Assembly: GCA_017625095.1 (NCBI GenBank)
Contig: JAGALQ010000024.1
Location: 186,001-250,000 of the forward strand
DNA: 64,000 nt
Direction of reading: 5' to 3'
Source: Clostridia bacterium
GTDB lineage: Bacteria > Bacillota > Clostridia > Oscillospirales > Acutalibacteraceae
Position 1 is the first letter of the stretch. The number at the start of each line of letters is the position of its first letter. The notes below the pieces were generated by a model, which made no database searches, was not told the DNA's origin, and worked only from the letters and a program-made list of their open reading frames with translations. Below are positions 36,700-45,043 of this stretch, in pieces. The position numbers and the translations under genes are program-made.

Positions 36700-37821
36700 T
36701 TAAAAATTATTATAAGAAAAAAGTACGTAACCACAGAATCCCTTTGTGCGGATATATTCTTTTTGCCGCACGATAATATCTTTATCAGTTAACCATTCAT
36801 TTTTACCGCTGCCGGCAAATTCATCCTCTTTTCCGTACTTATACAACGCAAGCCCGCAAATCAGCCGTACACTGTCGTTTCGTTTGAGTGATCCCCATTC
36901 ATCGGCAACTTTCTCAAACGGCATTTTTTCATTTTTAAATCCGAAATAAATCTGAGGAATTATGATATCGGCAAAACCTTCACTTCTCATCCACAGTTTA
37001 ACGTCAGCATAGTATTCATTAAGATTCTTATCAATATCGGCAGCCGGACTGATACTGAAAACCTTATCCTTATACTGATGAACAAGTGAGTAAAGAGAAG
37101 CAACCAAAGTATTTACATTTTGGGTTCTCCATTGTTTCAGATCAAGATTTCCGCCTGCAGAGCAATATGATTTATAGCTAATATCATCAAAACTTTTATC
37201 AGTTGTCGGATAAAAATAATCGTCAATATGTATTCCGTCAACTTCATAATTATCAAGCACTTCACGCGCACCATCAAGTATTAATTTACGTGTAACATCG
37301 GATGAGGGATCAAGGAAAAAGCCTGTTGAAGTCTGAATTATTGCCTCTTTGACAGATTTATTATTTACTATACTGTTATCAAGCTCGCCGGAATAGGAAA
37401 TTCTGTACGGATTAATCCAGGCGTGAACGCTGAAATCACGTTTTTTGGCAAGTGTAATAAGAGTTTCAAGAACATCAAACTGCGGCTTATTACCCGATGA
37501 CGAAAGGACATATTTTGACAAAGGAAAAATTGCCGACGGATAAACCGAATCCCCGAACGGTCTGACGTGAACAAAAATTGTATTAAGATCTTTGGCATCA
37601 CATTTATCTAACATTGTATTTACATTTTTAATAAAATCGGTTTCTTTTCCGCTTTTTAACATAGCTGACAGCTCATAACACGTAAGCCATACACCTCGCA
37701 GAGTAAGCTCACTTTTTATTAACGGTTCATTAATTTCTTCATTATTCTGACTTTTATCGCAAGCTGACAACAACACCAAAATACAACAAAGTAAAAAAAT
37801 TATAGTTCTTTTAAATCTCAT
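36700..37821 (-). CDS. Family-10-like glycosylhydrolase (GHL10/DUF187) lipoprotein
   Basis: A 373-residue secreted lipoprotein (lipobox LLSAC). The barrel has LRGVWLTCYE, NTIFVHVRPFGDSVY, FSVHAWINPYRI, VDGIHIDDYFYPT and IIPQIYFGF, matching the GHL10 family. Acidic residues in HIDDYFYP are the probable catalytic site. The likely substrate is a surface or dietary glycan; not determined. AAGGAG precedes the start. It is transcribed divergently from the DUF1294 gene. Confidence 0.85.
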   Translation of the reverse strand: MRFKRTIIFLLCCILVLLSACDKSQNNEEINEPLIKSELTLRGVWLTCYELSAMLKSGKETDFIKNVNTMLDKCDAKDLNTIFVHVRPFGDSVYPSAIFPLSKYVLSSSGNKPQFDVLETLITLAKKRDFSVHAWINPYRISYSGELDNSIVNNKSVKEAIIQTSTGFFLDPSSDVTRKLILDGAREVLDNYEVDGIHIDDYFYPTTDKSFDDISYKSYCSAGGNLDLKQWRTQNVNTLVASLYSLVHQYKDKVFSISPAADIDKNLNEYYADVKLWMRSEGFADIIIPQIYFGFKNEKMPFEKVADEWGSLKRNDSVRLICGLALYKYGKEDEFAGSGKNEWLTDKDIIVRQKEYIRTKGFCGYVLFSYNNF

Positions 37822-37842
37822 ATAAACTCCTTGATAAATTTA

Positions 37843-37871
37843 TTGACAATATGCTTATAATAGATTAAAAT
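37843..37871 (+). promoter_or_regulatory. Promoter of the DUF1294 gene
   Basis: TTGACA at 37843-37848, a 17-base spacer, TAAAAT at 37866-37871 on the plus strand. The -35 is a perfect consensus. Confidence 0.75.
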
Positions 37872-37922
37872 TAATATCAATAAAAGCAATTTGAAAGGTC
37901 GGTTTAACCGCTCGGTGATGAA

Positions 37923-38207
37923 ATGTCTGATAAATTAATTATCCTTTTATTTTTATATGCCCTAATGACAATATTTGCAGTTATAATAACCGTTTTCGAT
38001 AAACACGCGGCACGCAAAAGGAAAAGAAGAATTCCCGAAAGATTTCTTTTGTTCACAGCAGTGTGCGGCGGTGCACTTCCGATGTTAATAACAATGAAGG
38101 CTATCGGTCACAAAACACAGCACAATAAATTTATGCTTGGTCTGCCCGCCATAATACTTATCCACGTTTTGGGCATCATAGCACTGATGTACATAAGATA
38201 TGTCTGA
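37923..38207 (+). CDS. DUF1294 membrane protein
   Basis: A 94-residue protein with three membrane helices and the DUF1294 signature: FDKHAARKRKRRIPE, AVCGGALP, and HKTQHNKFMLG. The function is unknown. GGTGA lies five bases before the ATG. It has its own promoter and is followed by a strong bidirectional terminator. Confidence 0.88.
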   Translation: MSDKLIILLFLYALMTIFAVIITVFDKHAARKRKRRIPERFLLFTAVCGGALPMLITMKAIGHKTQHNKFMLGLPAIILIHVLGIIALMYIRYV

Positions 38208-38221
38208 TTCTAATTTAAAAT

Positions 38222-38277
38222 AGCGGCTGCTTTATAAACATAAGTACCCATTCGCTTATGTGCATAAAGCAGCCGCT
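38222..38277. terminator. Strong bidirectional terminator
   Basis: A perfect 14-bp stem (AGCGGCTGCTTTAT/ATAAAGCAGCCGCT) with a second inner stem (CATAAG/CTTATG) lies between the convergent DUF1294 and exonuclease genes. It is flanked by AT-rich tracts and serves both. Confidence 0.85.
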
Positions 38278-38283
38278 GTTATT

Positions 38284-39153
38284 TTATTCATCTGCTTTGA
38301 TTTGTTCCTCGGAAGGAATATAAGGTGCAGTCGTTTTTTTCACGTCTACTCTGTCGTACATTCGCATAAATCTGACTGAAACTCTGGTCATTTTTCCGCA
38401 ATAAGGACATTTGAATATCGAACGGAAGAATCTGTTGGAATACTTCCATTCCTTAAGTCGCTGAGCGTTCACCCTGCAATCAGGGCAAACATACGTTAAC
38501 TGCTTCTTATCTATTAGAGGATTTTTCAAATTGCTGATCGGATGAGGCTTAAACGCGAGTTTTGCATAAAACTCCGTACCGCAAGGTCTGATATAATCCT
38601 GAAGCTCGTTAAAATCAAAAACACGTTTCAGACATTCAGCACTGAGTCTGCTGTCATCAAGAGCACGGTGAAGTGAATATTCATCTCCGTCAATCCCAAG
38701 AGATTCAGCTGCTTTACCGAGTCCTATCTGCTGTCCTTTTTCTGTCGGCACCTTACGTTGTACAAAAGTCTGCAGATCAACGTAATCCGTCAAAAAAGGA
38801 ATATAAGCAATTCCGTTCAGATATTTATAGTTTTCAATCAAAACTCTGATATCGCCGTCACCCCAGGTGAGAATGACAGTCGGCTGTGCACCGATCCATT
38901 TTCTGAAAGCTGAAAAGACCTGAGTAAAAGGCTCACCACCGAGAACATCATCATTTGTAATGTTTGTTAATTTTTTTACGCTTCCTCTGAGCCTCTTACC
39001 GATACTCGGTTTAACAAAGCTTGAGAAAGATGATATTTCATTGAGGTTCTCATCAAGCTTTACGGCACCGATTTCAATAATTTCGTTAATGAAACCTTTG
39101 ATTTTTCTGCCGTATACATTATTCCATTCAAGGTCAAAAACTACATATTGCAT
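38284..39153 (-). CDS. DEDDh 3'-5' exonuclease with C-terminal zinc ribbon
   Basis: A 289-residue protein. Exo I is VVFDLEWN (Asp, Glu), Exo II is in TWGDGDIRVL, and Exo III is SLHRALDDSRL (His-x4-Asp), giving the full DEDDh set. After residue 195 there is a zinc ribbon (CPDC ... CPYC) and a basic stretch. The family resembles KapD/ERI-1-type nucleases. The substrate, DNA or RNA, is not known. It lies 30 bases after a WYL regulator gene. Confidence 0.85.
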   Translation of the reverse strand: MQYVVFDLEWNNVYGRKIKGFINEIIEIGAVKLDENLNEISSFSSFVKPSIGKRLRGSVKKLTNITNDDVLGGEPFTQVFSAFRKWIGAQPTVILTWGDGDIRVLIENYKYLNGIAYIPFLTDYVDLQTFVQRKVPTEKGQQIGLGKAAESLGIDGDEYSLHRALDDSRLSAECLKRVFDFNELQDYIRPCGTEFYAKLAFKPHPISNLKNPLIDKKQLTYVCPDCRVNAQRLKEWKYSNRFFRSIFKCPYCGKMTRVSVRFMRMYDRVDVKKTTAPYIPSEEQIKADE

Positions 39154-39183
39154 TTTGAAGAAACCTCACTCCCTTTCATTAAA

Positions 39184-40179
39184 TTATTTGTTACCGTACA
39201 GTGAAGCAACATCTGCAGCACGTTGTGCTACAACCGCGCGAAGCTGAGCCGGACGCAGAAGTTCAACAGAGTTGCCATGTTGCAAAAGCCAGGATAAAAA
39301 GCCTTCACCTGTTACTACATTAATTTCTGCAGTAAAATTATCGGCATTTCTTGAAGAGATGCGTATATTCTCACCAAAACGTTCAACAATTTCCTCAAGG
39401 AATCTGTTGGCACAGCGTAAAGTTACCGTCTGAACAGTACCCGAGAACATATTGAAAAGTTTACCTGCATAATCCGCAGAATCGAAACTGTCCTTATAAT
39501 CGCAGACTTCGCTGAAATGTCTCCAAGATTCATTTGTACACGTAACACTTTTCATTCTGTCAATACGTGCATGCATAAGATTATCATAATTTGCATTATT
39601 GCATACAAGATAATAGTGATCATTCGACCATATAAGCGCGTAAGGGCTGACAGTAAACTCCCTTTCATTCAAAACAGGCTTCAGATCATCTGAAACACTG
39701 AGGTTTGAATAGACAAATTTTACCTTTTGACGTTTTGCAATCGCATTATGAAGAGTGTCAATGGTGTAATAAATCTCTTCATTTTTACGCTTATGTCCCT
39801 TGTCAACATATACCTGAGATTTGAGTTTTTTTGCCTGTGGCTCACTCAAAAGAGAGCTGATTTTGTTGACAAGTGCATCTGTTTTTTTGACTGTGATGAA
39901 TTTTGCCGCACTTACGGCATCAATCATAAGCCTGACCTCTGCCTCTTCAAAATCCCTGGAAGCCAAGAAAAAACCTGCTTTCGGGCTTCTTGTGCTGACA
40001 ATATCATAACCGGCAAGCTTCAGTGCATCAATATCCGAATAAAGCGCTTTACGTTCAGCCTCAATGCCGTTTTCAAGAAGGTACTCAATTATCTGAGAAG
40101 CAGAATAAATATGCTCTTCATCAGTTTTTGTTTTAAAAAAATCAGCAAGGGCAATCAGACGGCGCTTACCGTTGTTCAT
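39184..40179 (-). CDS. WYL-domain transcriptional regulator
   Basis: A 331-residue regulator. The N-terminal winged helix (RRLIALADFFKTKT ... YSDIDALKLAGYDIV) is followed by the WYL domain (YALIWSNDHYYLVCNN, HARIDRMKSV) and the WCX extension. WYL proteins bind nucleic acids or nucleotides and often control DNA-damage or defence genes. The ATG at 40179 has GGTGAT upstream; the TTG at 40194 is less likely. It is co-directional with the downstream exonuclease gene. Confidence 0.87.
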   Translation of the reverse strand: MNNGKRRLIALADFFKTKTDEEHIYSASQIIEYLLENGIEAERKALYSDIDALKLAGYDIVSTRSPKAGFFLASRDFEEAEVRLMIDAVSAAKFITVKKTDALVNKISSLLSEPQAKKLKSQVYVDKGHKRKNEEIYYTIDTLHNAIAKRQKVKFVYSNLSVSDDLKPVLNEREFTVSPYALIWSNDHYYLVCNNANYDNLMHARIDRMKSVTCTNESWRHFSEVCDYKDSFDSADYAGKLFNMFSGTVQTVTLRCANRFLEEIVERFGENIRISSRNADNFTAEINVVTGEGFLSWLLQHGNSVELLRPAQLRAVVAQRAADVASLYGNK

Positions 40180-40219
40180 ATCATCACCGCTCAAAAATAA
40201 TCATAGTATACAAATATTT

Positions 40220-40248
40220 ATTATATTAAGCATATCAGTTATTGTCAA
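40220..40248 (-). promoter_or_regulatory. Consensus sigma-A promoter of the WYL/exonuclease genes
   Basis: Minus strand: TTGACA at 40248-40243, 17-base spacer, TATAAT at 40225-40220. Both hexamers match consensus exactly. Confidence 0.85.
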
Positions 40249-40261
40249 TAATCAATAAGTA

Positions 40262-42694
40262 TTATTTATCAATTGACATAGCAAGACGTATTACATTCTT
40301 TGCAGTACGCTGAAGCTCGCCTAATGTTATTCCGTCAGGCTTGCCGTATGATTTCAGAAGTGTGCCGTCCGGCTTTCTTTTGCCCGTTCTTCCGCCACCG
40401 GGCATAAGTACGTCTACCCGCGCACGCACACGGTAAGCATTATCTCTGAGATTCGGGAATTCCGGGCTCTTGCTCTTTCTCATCCACCAGTCGGTCATAA
40501 CCAAACCCTTGTACCCCCACTCTTTGCGAAGAACGGTGGTGCAAAGCTCATAGTTATAATGGCCCCATACACCATTGATTTTATTGTAAGAAGTCATAAT
40601 GCACTTCGGCTTTGACTCTTTTACACATATCTCAAAACCTTTGAGATAAATCTCTCTGAGAGCTCTTTCTGATACTCTTGAATCGTTATGACATCTGTTT
40701 GTCTCCTGATTGTTGCAGGCGAAATGCTTCGGACAAGCACTCAGACCGCTTGCCTGAACACCTCTTACAACACAGGCGGCAATCTTACCGCTGACAAAAG
40801 GATCTTCAGAAAAATATTCAAAGTTTCTACCGCAAAGCGGACTTCTGTGAATGTTCATACCGGGTGCAAGAAGCACGTCAGAGCCTTTTTCAGCCATTTC
40901 CTTGCCAACGAGAGTATAAAGCTCCTCAACAAGCTCTTCATTAAAAGTAGAGGCAAGTATTGCGCCTATAGGAAGAAGCGAACAGCTTGCGTAAAGTCTG
41001 ATACCCGAAGGACCGTCGGTAGTGGTTATGGCAGGAATACCTTTATCTCTCAAGGATTCAAGAACACCGCCGAGGGTTCCTGCGTTGCCCTTTGCGCCGA
41101 GCGGACTGTTCATAATATAATCGCCGCGGCTTATTGCTTCAAGTTCTGTAAGATCAAGCTGAGAAACAAAAACATCAAGAGAAATTCTGCCCTCTTTTAC
41201 ATCAGAAAGCTTATATCCCTTATCGCCTGTAATATTGAAACCGCGCGGAATATCAGCAGAAATAATCTGTTTAAGGTTTGTTTTGCTCATGGGTGTGTAA
41301 TTCTTTACGGGAATCTTTTTGTCATTTTCAACTTTAATTGAATCAATTCTGTAAAACGGCTCCTGAACTGCTGAAACCTGAGTTAACTGTTCAATACACT
41401 TGGTTTTTGAAATATTAAATGATTTACAGGATTTTGCACAAACGCAATCAGTACCGACATAAACCGTATATTCGCCTTTTTCGAGCACCCAGGCGTTTTC
41501 ATAACCGGATTTGCCCATATCATCGTATGACGCGAAAGAAGATAAAGGAACAGTAATTTCAAGCTCCTGATTTTCACCGGGCAAAAGAATATCTGTCTTT
41601 TTAAAACCGACAAGCTGACGTTCAGGATTAGCAAGACAGGTGCCTGTAACACCGTAATAAATCTGAACGGTTTCTTTACCTGAGTATGTATCGGATACGT
41701 TTTTGACATTAACTTTTATGCTCACATTTTTATCATCAACATCAGAGTTAAAACACTCAATATCAAATTCGGCATAACTCAGACCGAACCCAAAGGGATA
41801 CCTTACTTTTTCAGGTGCAAACGTTGAAAAATATCGGTAACCGACAAATATATCTTCCATGTAATTATTGAATTTTTTAGAACCGAAATCAGCTGACGAC
41901 GGATAATCGGTAAAAGAGTTTGCAACAGTATCTGTAAGCTTACCGCTCGGCGAAACTTTGCCGCAAAGAATATCAGCCAGAGCATTACCGCTTTCCATAC
42001 CGCCCTGCCAGGTAATCAGCACAGCACCTATTTTATCACTGAACACATCCATCCAGGAAAAGTCGATGATACTGCCGATGTTTAATACTATTACAATACT
42101 TTCAAACTTATCAGAAACCATTCGGATAAGCTTTTTTTCTTCCGCTGTCAGGTAGTAGCTGCCTTCTTCAAGCGCATTCTCTCTGTCTTCACCGGAAGAG
42201 CGACCGATGAAAACAACGGCACGGTTGCTGTCTTTTGCAGCATCACTGATTAATTCAGCATAAAAAGGCATTTCGGGGAAATATCGCGGCCAGCGACCCC
42301 AGACACCCTCATCAGCAGGATTCTCTGAGCACCACTTGACATATTTTTCAGCAAGCTTTTCGTTAATCTTAATACCGGAACAATTCTTCATACCGTCAAG
42401 ATAGCTGACCTTGTAAGGCTCGTTGACATCACCGCCTGAGCCGTAACCGACAAAGAATGTTTCAATCTGGTTTCTGCCGAAAAGTGCAACGTTATCATCA
42501 GCTTTGAAAGGCAGAACACCGTCATTTTTGAGAAGAACAGCGCCTTCGGCAGCAACAGCTCTGATAAGCTCGGGCATACCGGGAGTGACACTTTTATCGT
42601 TTTCGTCACCGCCGCCCTGATCCTGAGCAAGAGAGTTCACAACTTTACCTGCAAGATTATAAACTTTTCTTTTTACTTTTTCGCTGAAATTCAT
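40262..42694 (-). CDS. Glycoside hydrolase family 3 with reversed domain order
   Basis: An 810-residue beta-glucosidase-type enzyme. The usual C-terminal alpha/beta sandwich comes first (AAEGAVLLKNDGVLPF, near 50; VITWQGGMESGNALADIL), then a fibronectin-III-like domain (about 325-410). The TIM barrel is last (TTDGPSGIRL, APGMNIHRSPLCGRNFEYF, KHFACNNQE), ending with the nucleophile motif VMTDWW near residue 735. This permuted layout is known for some rumen GH3 enzymes. No signal peptide is seen, so it is probably cytoplasmic and acts on imported glycosides. The ATG at 42694 follows GGGGTG; the GTG at 42703 is rejected. Confidence 0.92.
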   Translation of the reverse strand: MNFSEKVKRKVYNLAGKVVNSLAQDQGGGDENDKSVTPGMPELIRAVAAEGAVLLKNDGVLPFKADDNVALFGRNQIETFFVGYGSGGDVNEPYKVSYLDGMKNCSGIKINEKLAEKYVKWCSENPADEGVWGRWPRYFPEMPFYAELISDAAKDSNRAVVFIGRSSGEDRENALEEGSYYLTAEEKKLIRMVSDKFESIVIVLNIGSIIDFSWMDVFSDKIGAVLITWQGGMESGNALADILCGKVSPSGKLTDTVANSFTDYPSSADFGSKKFNNYMEDIFVGYRYFSTFAPEKVRYPFGFGLSYAEFDIECFNSDVDDKNVSIKVNVKNVSDTYSGKETVQIYYGVTGTCLANPERQLVGFKKTDILLPGENQELEITVPLSSFASYDDMGKSGYENAWVLEKGEYTVYVGTDCVCAKSCKSFNISKTKCIEQLTQVSAVQEPFYRIDSIKVENDKKIPVKNYTPMSKTNLKQIISADIPRGFNITGDKGYKLSDVKEGRISLDVFVSQLDLTELEAISRGDYIMNSPLGAKGNAGTLGGVLESLRDKGIPAITTTDGPSGIRLYASCSLLPIGAILASTFNEELVEELYTLVGKEMAEKGSDVLLAPGMNIHRSPLCGRNFEYFSEDPFVSGKIAACVVRGVQASGLSACPKHFACNNQETNRCHNDSRVSERALREIYLKGFEICVKESKPKCIMTSYNKINGVWGHYNYELCTTVLRKEWGYKGLVMTDWWMRKSKSPEFPNLRDNAYRVRARVDVLMPGGGRTGKRKPDGTLLKSYGKPDGITLGELQRTAKNVIRLAMSIDK

Positions 42695-42893
42695 AACATT
42701 CACCCCGATACAGTTTTTGAATTAACACTCTTTTATAGCATTAACAAAGCTACAATATTAAACAGAAAAGTGCATGGGACACAGCATATTCCGATTCCGG
42801 ACACACAACACACAACGAAACAGCCAAAGAACTGAAACCGTCAGTTTTTGTTGCATTTAACCGACAATATCCTGCCTCCCATACACAAAATTC

Positions 42894-42927
42894 AAAAAAG
42901 GCAGAGAACAGAATACTGCTCTCCGCC
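42894..42927 (-). terminator. Terminator of the rpsB-tsf operon
   Basis: A 12-bp hairpin (GGCGGAGAGCAG/CTGTTCTCTGCC with two G.U pairs) is followed on the minus strand by six T residues. Confidence 0.88.
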
Positions 42928-42945
42928 CTATTAACAATCGGAAAA

Positions 42946-44046
42946 TTACTGAACCATCTTTGCGATTTCGTCAGCAAAGTTGTCCTCACGCTTCTCGAGA
43001 CCATCGCCCTTGCCGTAACGGACAAAGCCCTTGATCTTGATTTCAGCGCCCATCTTCTTAGCAACGTCAGCGATGTAGCCGCCTACTGTACCGTCGAAGA
43101 GGTCGGAACGAACAAATGTCTGGTCAAGAAGGCAGATTTCCTTAAGCTGCTTCTTGATACGGCCATCAACTGCACCGGCAAAAATCTTGTTGTTAATGTA
43201 CTCTTCTTTACCTGCAACAGCAAGCTGTGCAAGAGTTGCAACAGCTTCCTTTGAAAGGAAGTTGAAGAGGAACTTATTATTCTTCTCTGCCTCATAAGCA
43301 GCAATATCTTCATCGCTGAAGAGTTTCTCGTTAACAGCTGTTTCAAAAAGCTTGTTGAGAATGGGCTTGGGAAGAGTATCAGGCTTGTTGAGTGAGCTGT
43401 CAATTGTAATCTGCTTCATATTCTCGAGCTCAGCCTCAGACATATCTTCCTTGCTGAGGTACTCGGGGTTCATAGCTGCAATCTGCATTGCAATATTCTT
43501 GCCCATAGCAACGAACTCTGCATTGTCAGCAGCAACATCTGTATCGAAATTAACAAGAACACCAACGGAACCGCCGCCGTGGATGTAAGTTGCACAAACA
43601 CCCTCAACTCTCTCAAAACGGCGAACCTTCTGGTTCTCACCGATTGAAAGGATGTTATCCTGAAGGTTCTCCTGAACTGTTCTTTCGCTACCGTCAAGCT
43701 TGCAAGCAAGAAGAGCATCAAGATCAGCGGGATTATCATTGATAACTGTATTTGCAACAGCCTTTACGAAGCTTGTGAACTTATCGTTCTTTGCAACGAA
43801 GTCTGTTTCTGCGTTAACTTCAACAACAACACCAACATTCTTGTCAGCATCGTAGTAGGGATAAACCATACCTTCAGCAGCAATTCTGCTTGCCTTCTTT
43901 TCAGCAGCAGCAAGACCCTTTTTTCTAAGGAAGTCAATTGCCTTCTCCATATCACCGTCTGTTTCGGTGAGAGCCTTCTTGCAGTCCATCATACCAACGC
44001 CTGTCTTCTCACGAAGAGCCTGGACATCTTTAGCTGTAAATGCCAT
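42946..44046 (-). CDS. tsf: Translation elongation factor Ts, enlarged
   Basis: A 366-residue EF-Tu guanine-nucleotide exchange factor. The N-terminal UBA-like region with the exact signature LREKTGVGMMDCKKAL and the core VEVNAETDFVAKN, plus EICLLDQ near the end, are normal. Between AELENMKQI (about 205) and RIKKQLKEICLL (about 295) there is an extra stretch of roughly 60-70 residues compared with ordinary factors of about 290, rich in helix-forming residues. The frame is continuous, so it is a real insertion. It follows rpsB by 41 bases. Confidence 0.95.
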   Translation of the reverse strand: MAFTAKDVQALREKTGVGMMDCKKALTETDGDMEKAIDFLRKKGLAAAEKKASRIAAEGMVYPYYDADKNVGVVVEVNAETDFVAKNDKFTSFVKAVANTVINDNPADLDALLACKLDGSERTVQENLQDNILSIGENQKVRRFERVEGVCATYIHGGGSVGVLVNFDTDVAADNAEFVAMGKNIAMQIAAMNPEYLSKEDMSEAELENMKQITIDSSLNKPDTLPKPILNKLFETAVNEKLFSDEDIAAYEAEKNNKFLFNFLSKEAVATLAQLAVAGKEEYINNKIFAGAVDGRIKKQLKEICLLDQTFVRSDLFDGTVGGYIADVAKKMGAEIKIKGFVRYGKGDGLEKREDNFADEIAKMVQ

Positions 44047-44087
44047 TGTATTAGTCCTCCTATATTAAAAATAAAGTAGAATTTAAA

Positions 44088-44810
44088 TTATTCAGCAGCT
44101 TCTTCAGTTGCCTCTGCAGCAACCTGCTCGCCCTGCTTACCCTCGAGAACAGCGTTTGCCATCTCTGCAGCGATGAGCTTAACAGCACGGATAGCATCAT
44201 CGTTACCGGGGATTACGTAGTCGATCTCGTCGGGATCACAGTTTGTGTCGACGATAGCAACAACGGGAATACCGAGCTTCTTTGCTTCTGCTACTGCGTT
44301 CTTCTCCTTGCGGGGATCAACAACGAACATAGCAGCGGGCTGCTTCTTCATGCCTGTGATACCGCCCATGAATCTCTCGAGCTTCTCAATCTCGAGCTTG
44401 AGCTTAATAACTTCCTTCTTGGGAAGCATATCGAATGTACCGTCAGCTTCCATAGCCTTGAGCTGAGCGAGTCTCTTAATTCTCTTCTGGATTGTCTTGA
44501 AGTTTGTGAGCATACCGCCGAGCCAACGTGCGTTGACGAAGGGCATACCGCAACGGATTGCTTCCTCACGGATTGAATCCTGAGCCTGCTTCTTTGTGCC
44601 GACGAAAAGGATTTCGCCGCCTTCTGCTGCGATATCTGTTACAAACTTGTAAGCCTCATCAAGCTTCTTAACTGTCTTTTGAAGGTCGATGATGTAGATA
44701 CCGTTGCGCTCCGCAAAAATGTAGGGAGCCATTTTGGGATTCCATCTTCTGGTCTGGTGACCGAAGTGCACACCTGCTTCGAGCAGCTGCTTCATTGATA
44801 CTGTTGCCAT
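44088..44810 (-). CDS. rpsB: 30S ribosomal protein S2
   Basis: A 240-residue protein with [36 protein letters not shown] and [19 protein letters not shown]. The true start is the ATG at 44810 with an AGGAGG site; upstream in-frame codons run into the promoter. The 5' leader is highly structured. Confidence 0.97.
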   Translation of the reverse strand: MATVSMKQLLEAGVHFGHQTRRWNPKMAPYIFAERNGIYIIDLQKTVKKLDEAYKFVTDIAAEGGEILFVGTKKQAQDSIREEAIRCGMPFVNARWLGGMLTNFKTIQKRIKRLAQLKAMEADGTFDMLPKKEVIKLKLEIEKLERFMGGITGMKKQPAAMFVVDPRKEKNAVAEAKKLGIPVVAIVDTNCDPDEIDYVIPGNDDAIRAVKLIAAEMANAVLEGKQGEQVAAEATEEAAE

Positions 44811-44838
44811 TTTGTTTTTCCTCCTTAGTTTTTCCTCC

Positions 44839-44898
44839 GCAGAGCTATGAAATTTACCGAACAATCCACAGGATTGCACTTCGGCATGAACACTCTGC
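44839..44898 (-). ncRNA. Structured rpsB 5' leader, putative S2 autoregulatory element
   Basis: On the minus strand an outer stem GCAGAG/CTCTGC (44898-44893 with 44844-44839) encloses a long hairpin. In that hairpin CCGAA pairs with TTCGG and CAATCC with GGATTG across a TGT loop, with a GTG bulge (44884-44857). A small GTGC/GCAC hairpin precedes it at the 5' end. The outer stem ends next to a GGAGG, before the real AGGAGG site. Ribosomal-protein leaders commonly fold to mimic the rRNA target. I infer feedback by S2; this is not shown. Confidence 0.55.
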
Positions 44899-44916
44899 GT
44901 GCGAAATGCACGAGCA

Positions 44917-44945
44917 ATTATATCACAGAGTATTTGGTTTTGCAA
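44917..44945 (-). promoter_or_regulatory. Sigma-A promoter of rpsB-tsf
   Basis: Minus strand: TTGCAA at 44945-44940, a 17-base spacer, TATAAT at 44922-44917. The transcript should begin near 44910, leaving a leader of about 100 bases. Confidence 0.85.
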
Positions 44946-44993
44946 GGGTTTTTATGATATTTTTTCCTTTATTTTATTATATTTTTTCAGCAA

Positions 44994-45031
44994 AAACTGC
45001 GAGAAACGAAATTTTTCGCTTCCCGCAGTTT
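44994..45031 (-). terminator. Terminator after the phosphoesterase gene
   Basis: The inverted repeat AAACTGCGGGAAGCG with CGTTTCTCGCAGTTT lies just after the stop at 45044 and is followed by TTTTTG on the minus strand. Confidence 0.75.
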
Positions 45032-45043
45032 AATATGTCTGAT

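Noticed and set aside
40688-41341. A 217-residue open frame opposite the GH3 gene
   Set aside because: It lies wholly antisense to a clearly coding, conserved gene and shows no recognisable motif or ribosome site.
44811-44945. Extension of the rpsB reading frame by 45 codons upstream
   Set aside because: The extra codons cover the promoter and folded leader; the internal ATG has a perfect AGGAGG site and matches the normal S2 N-terminus.
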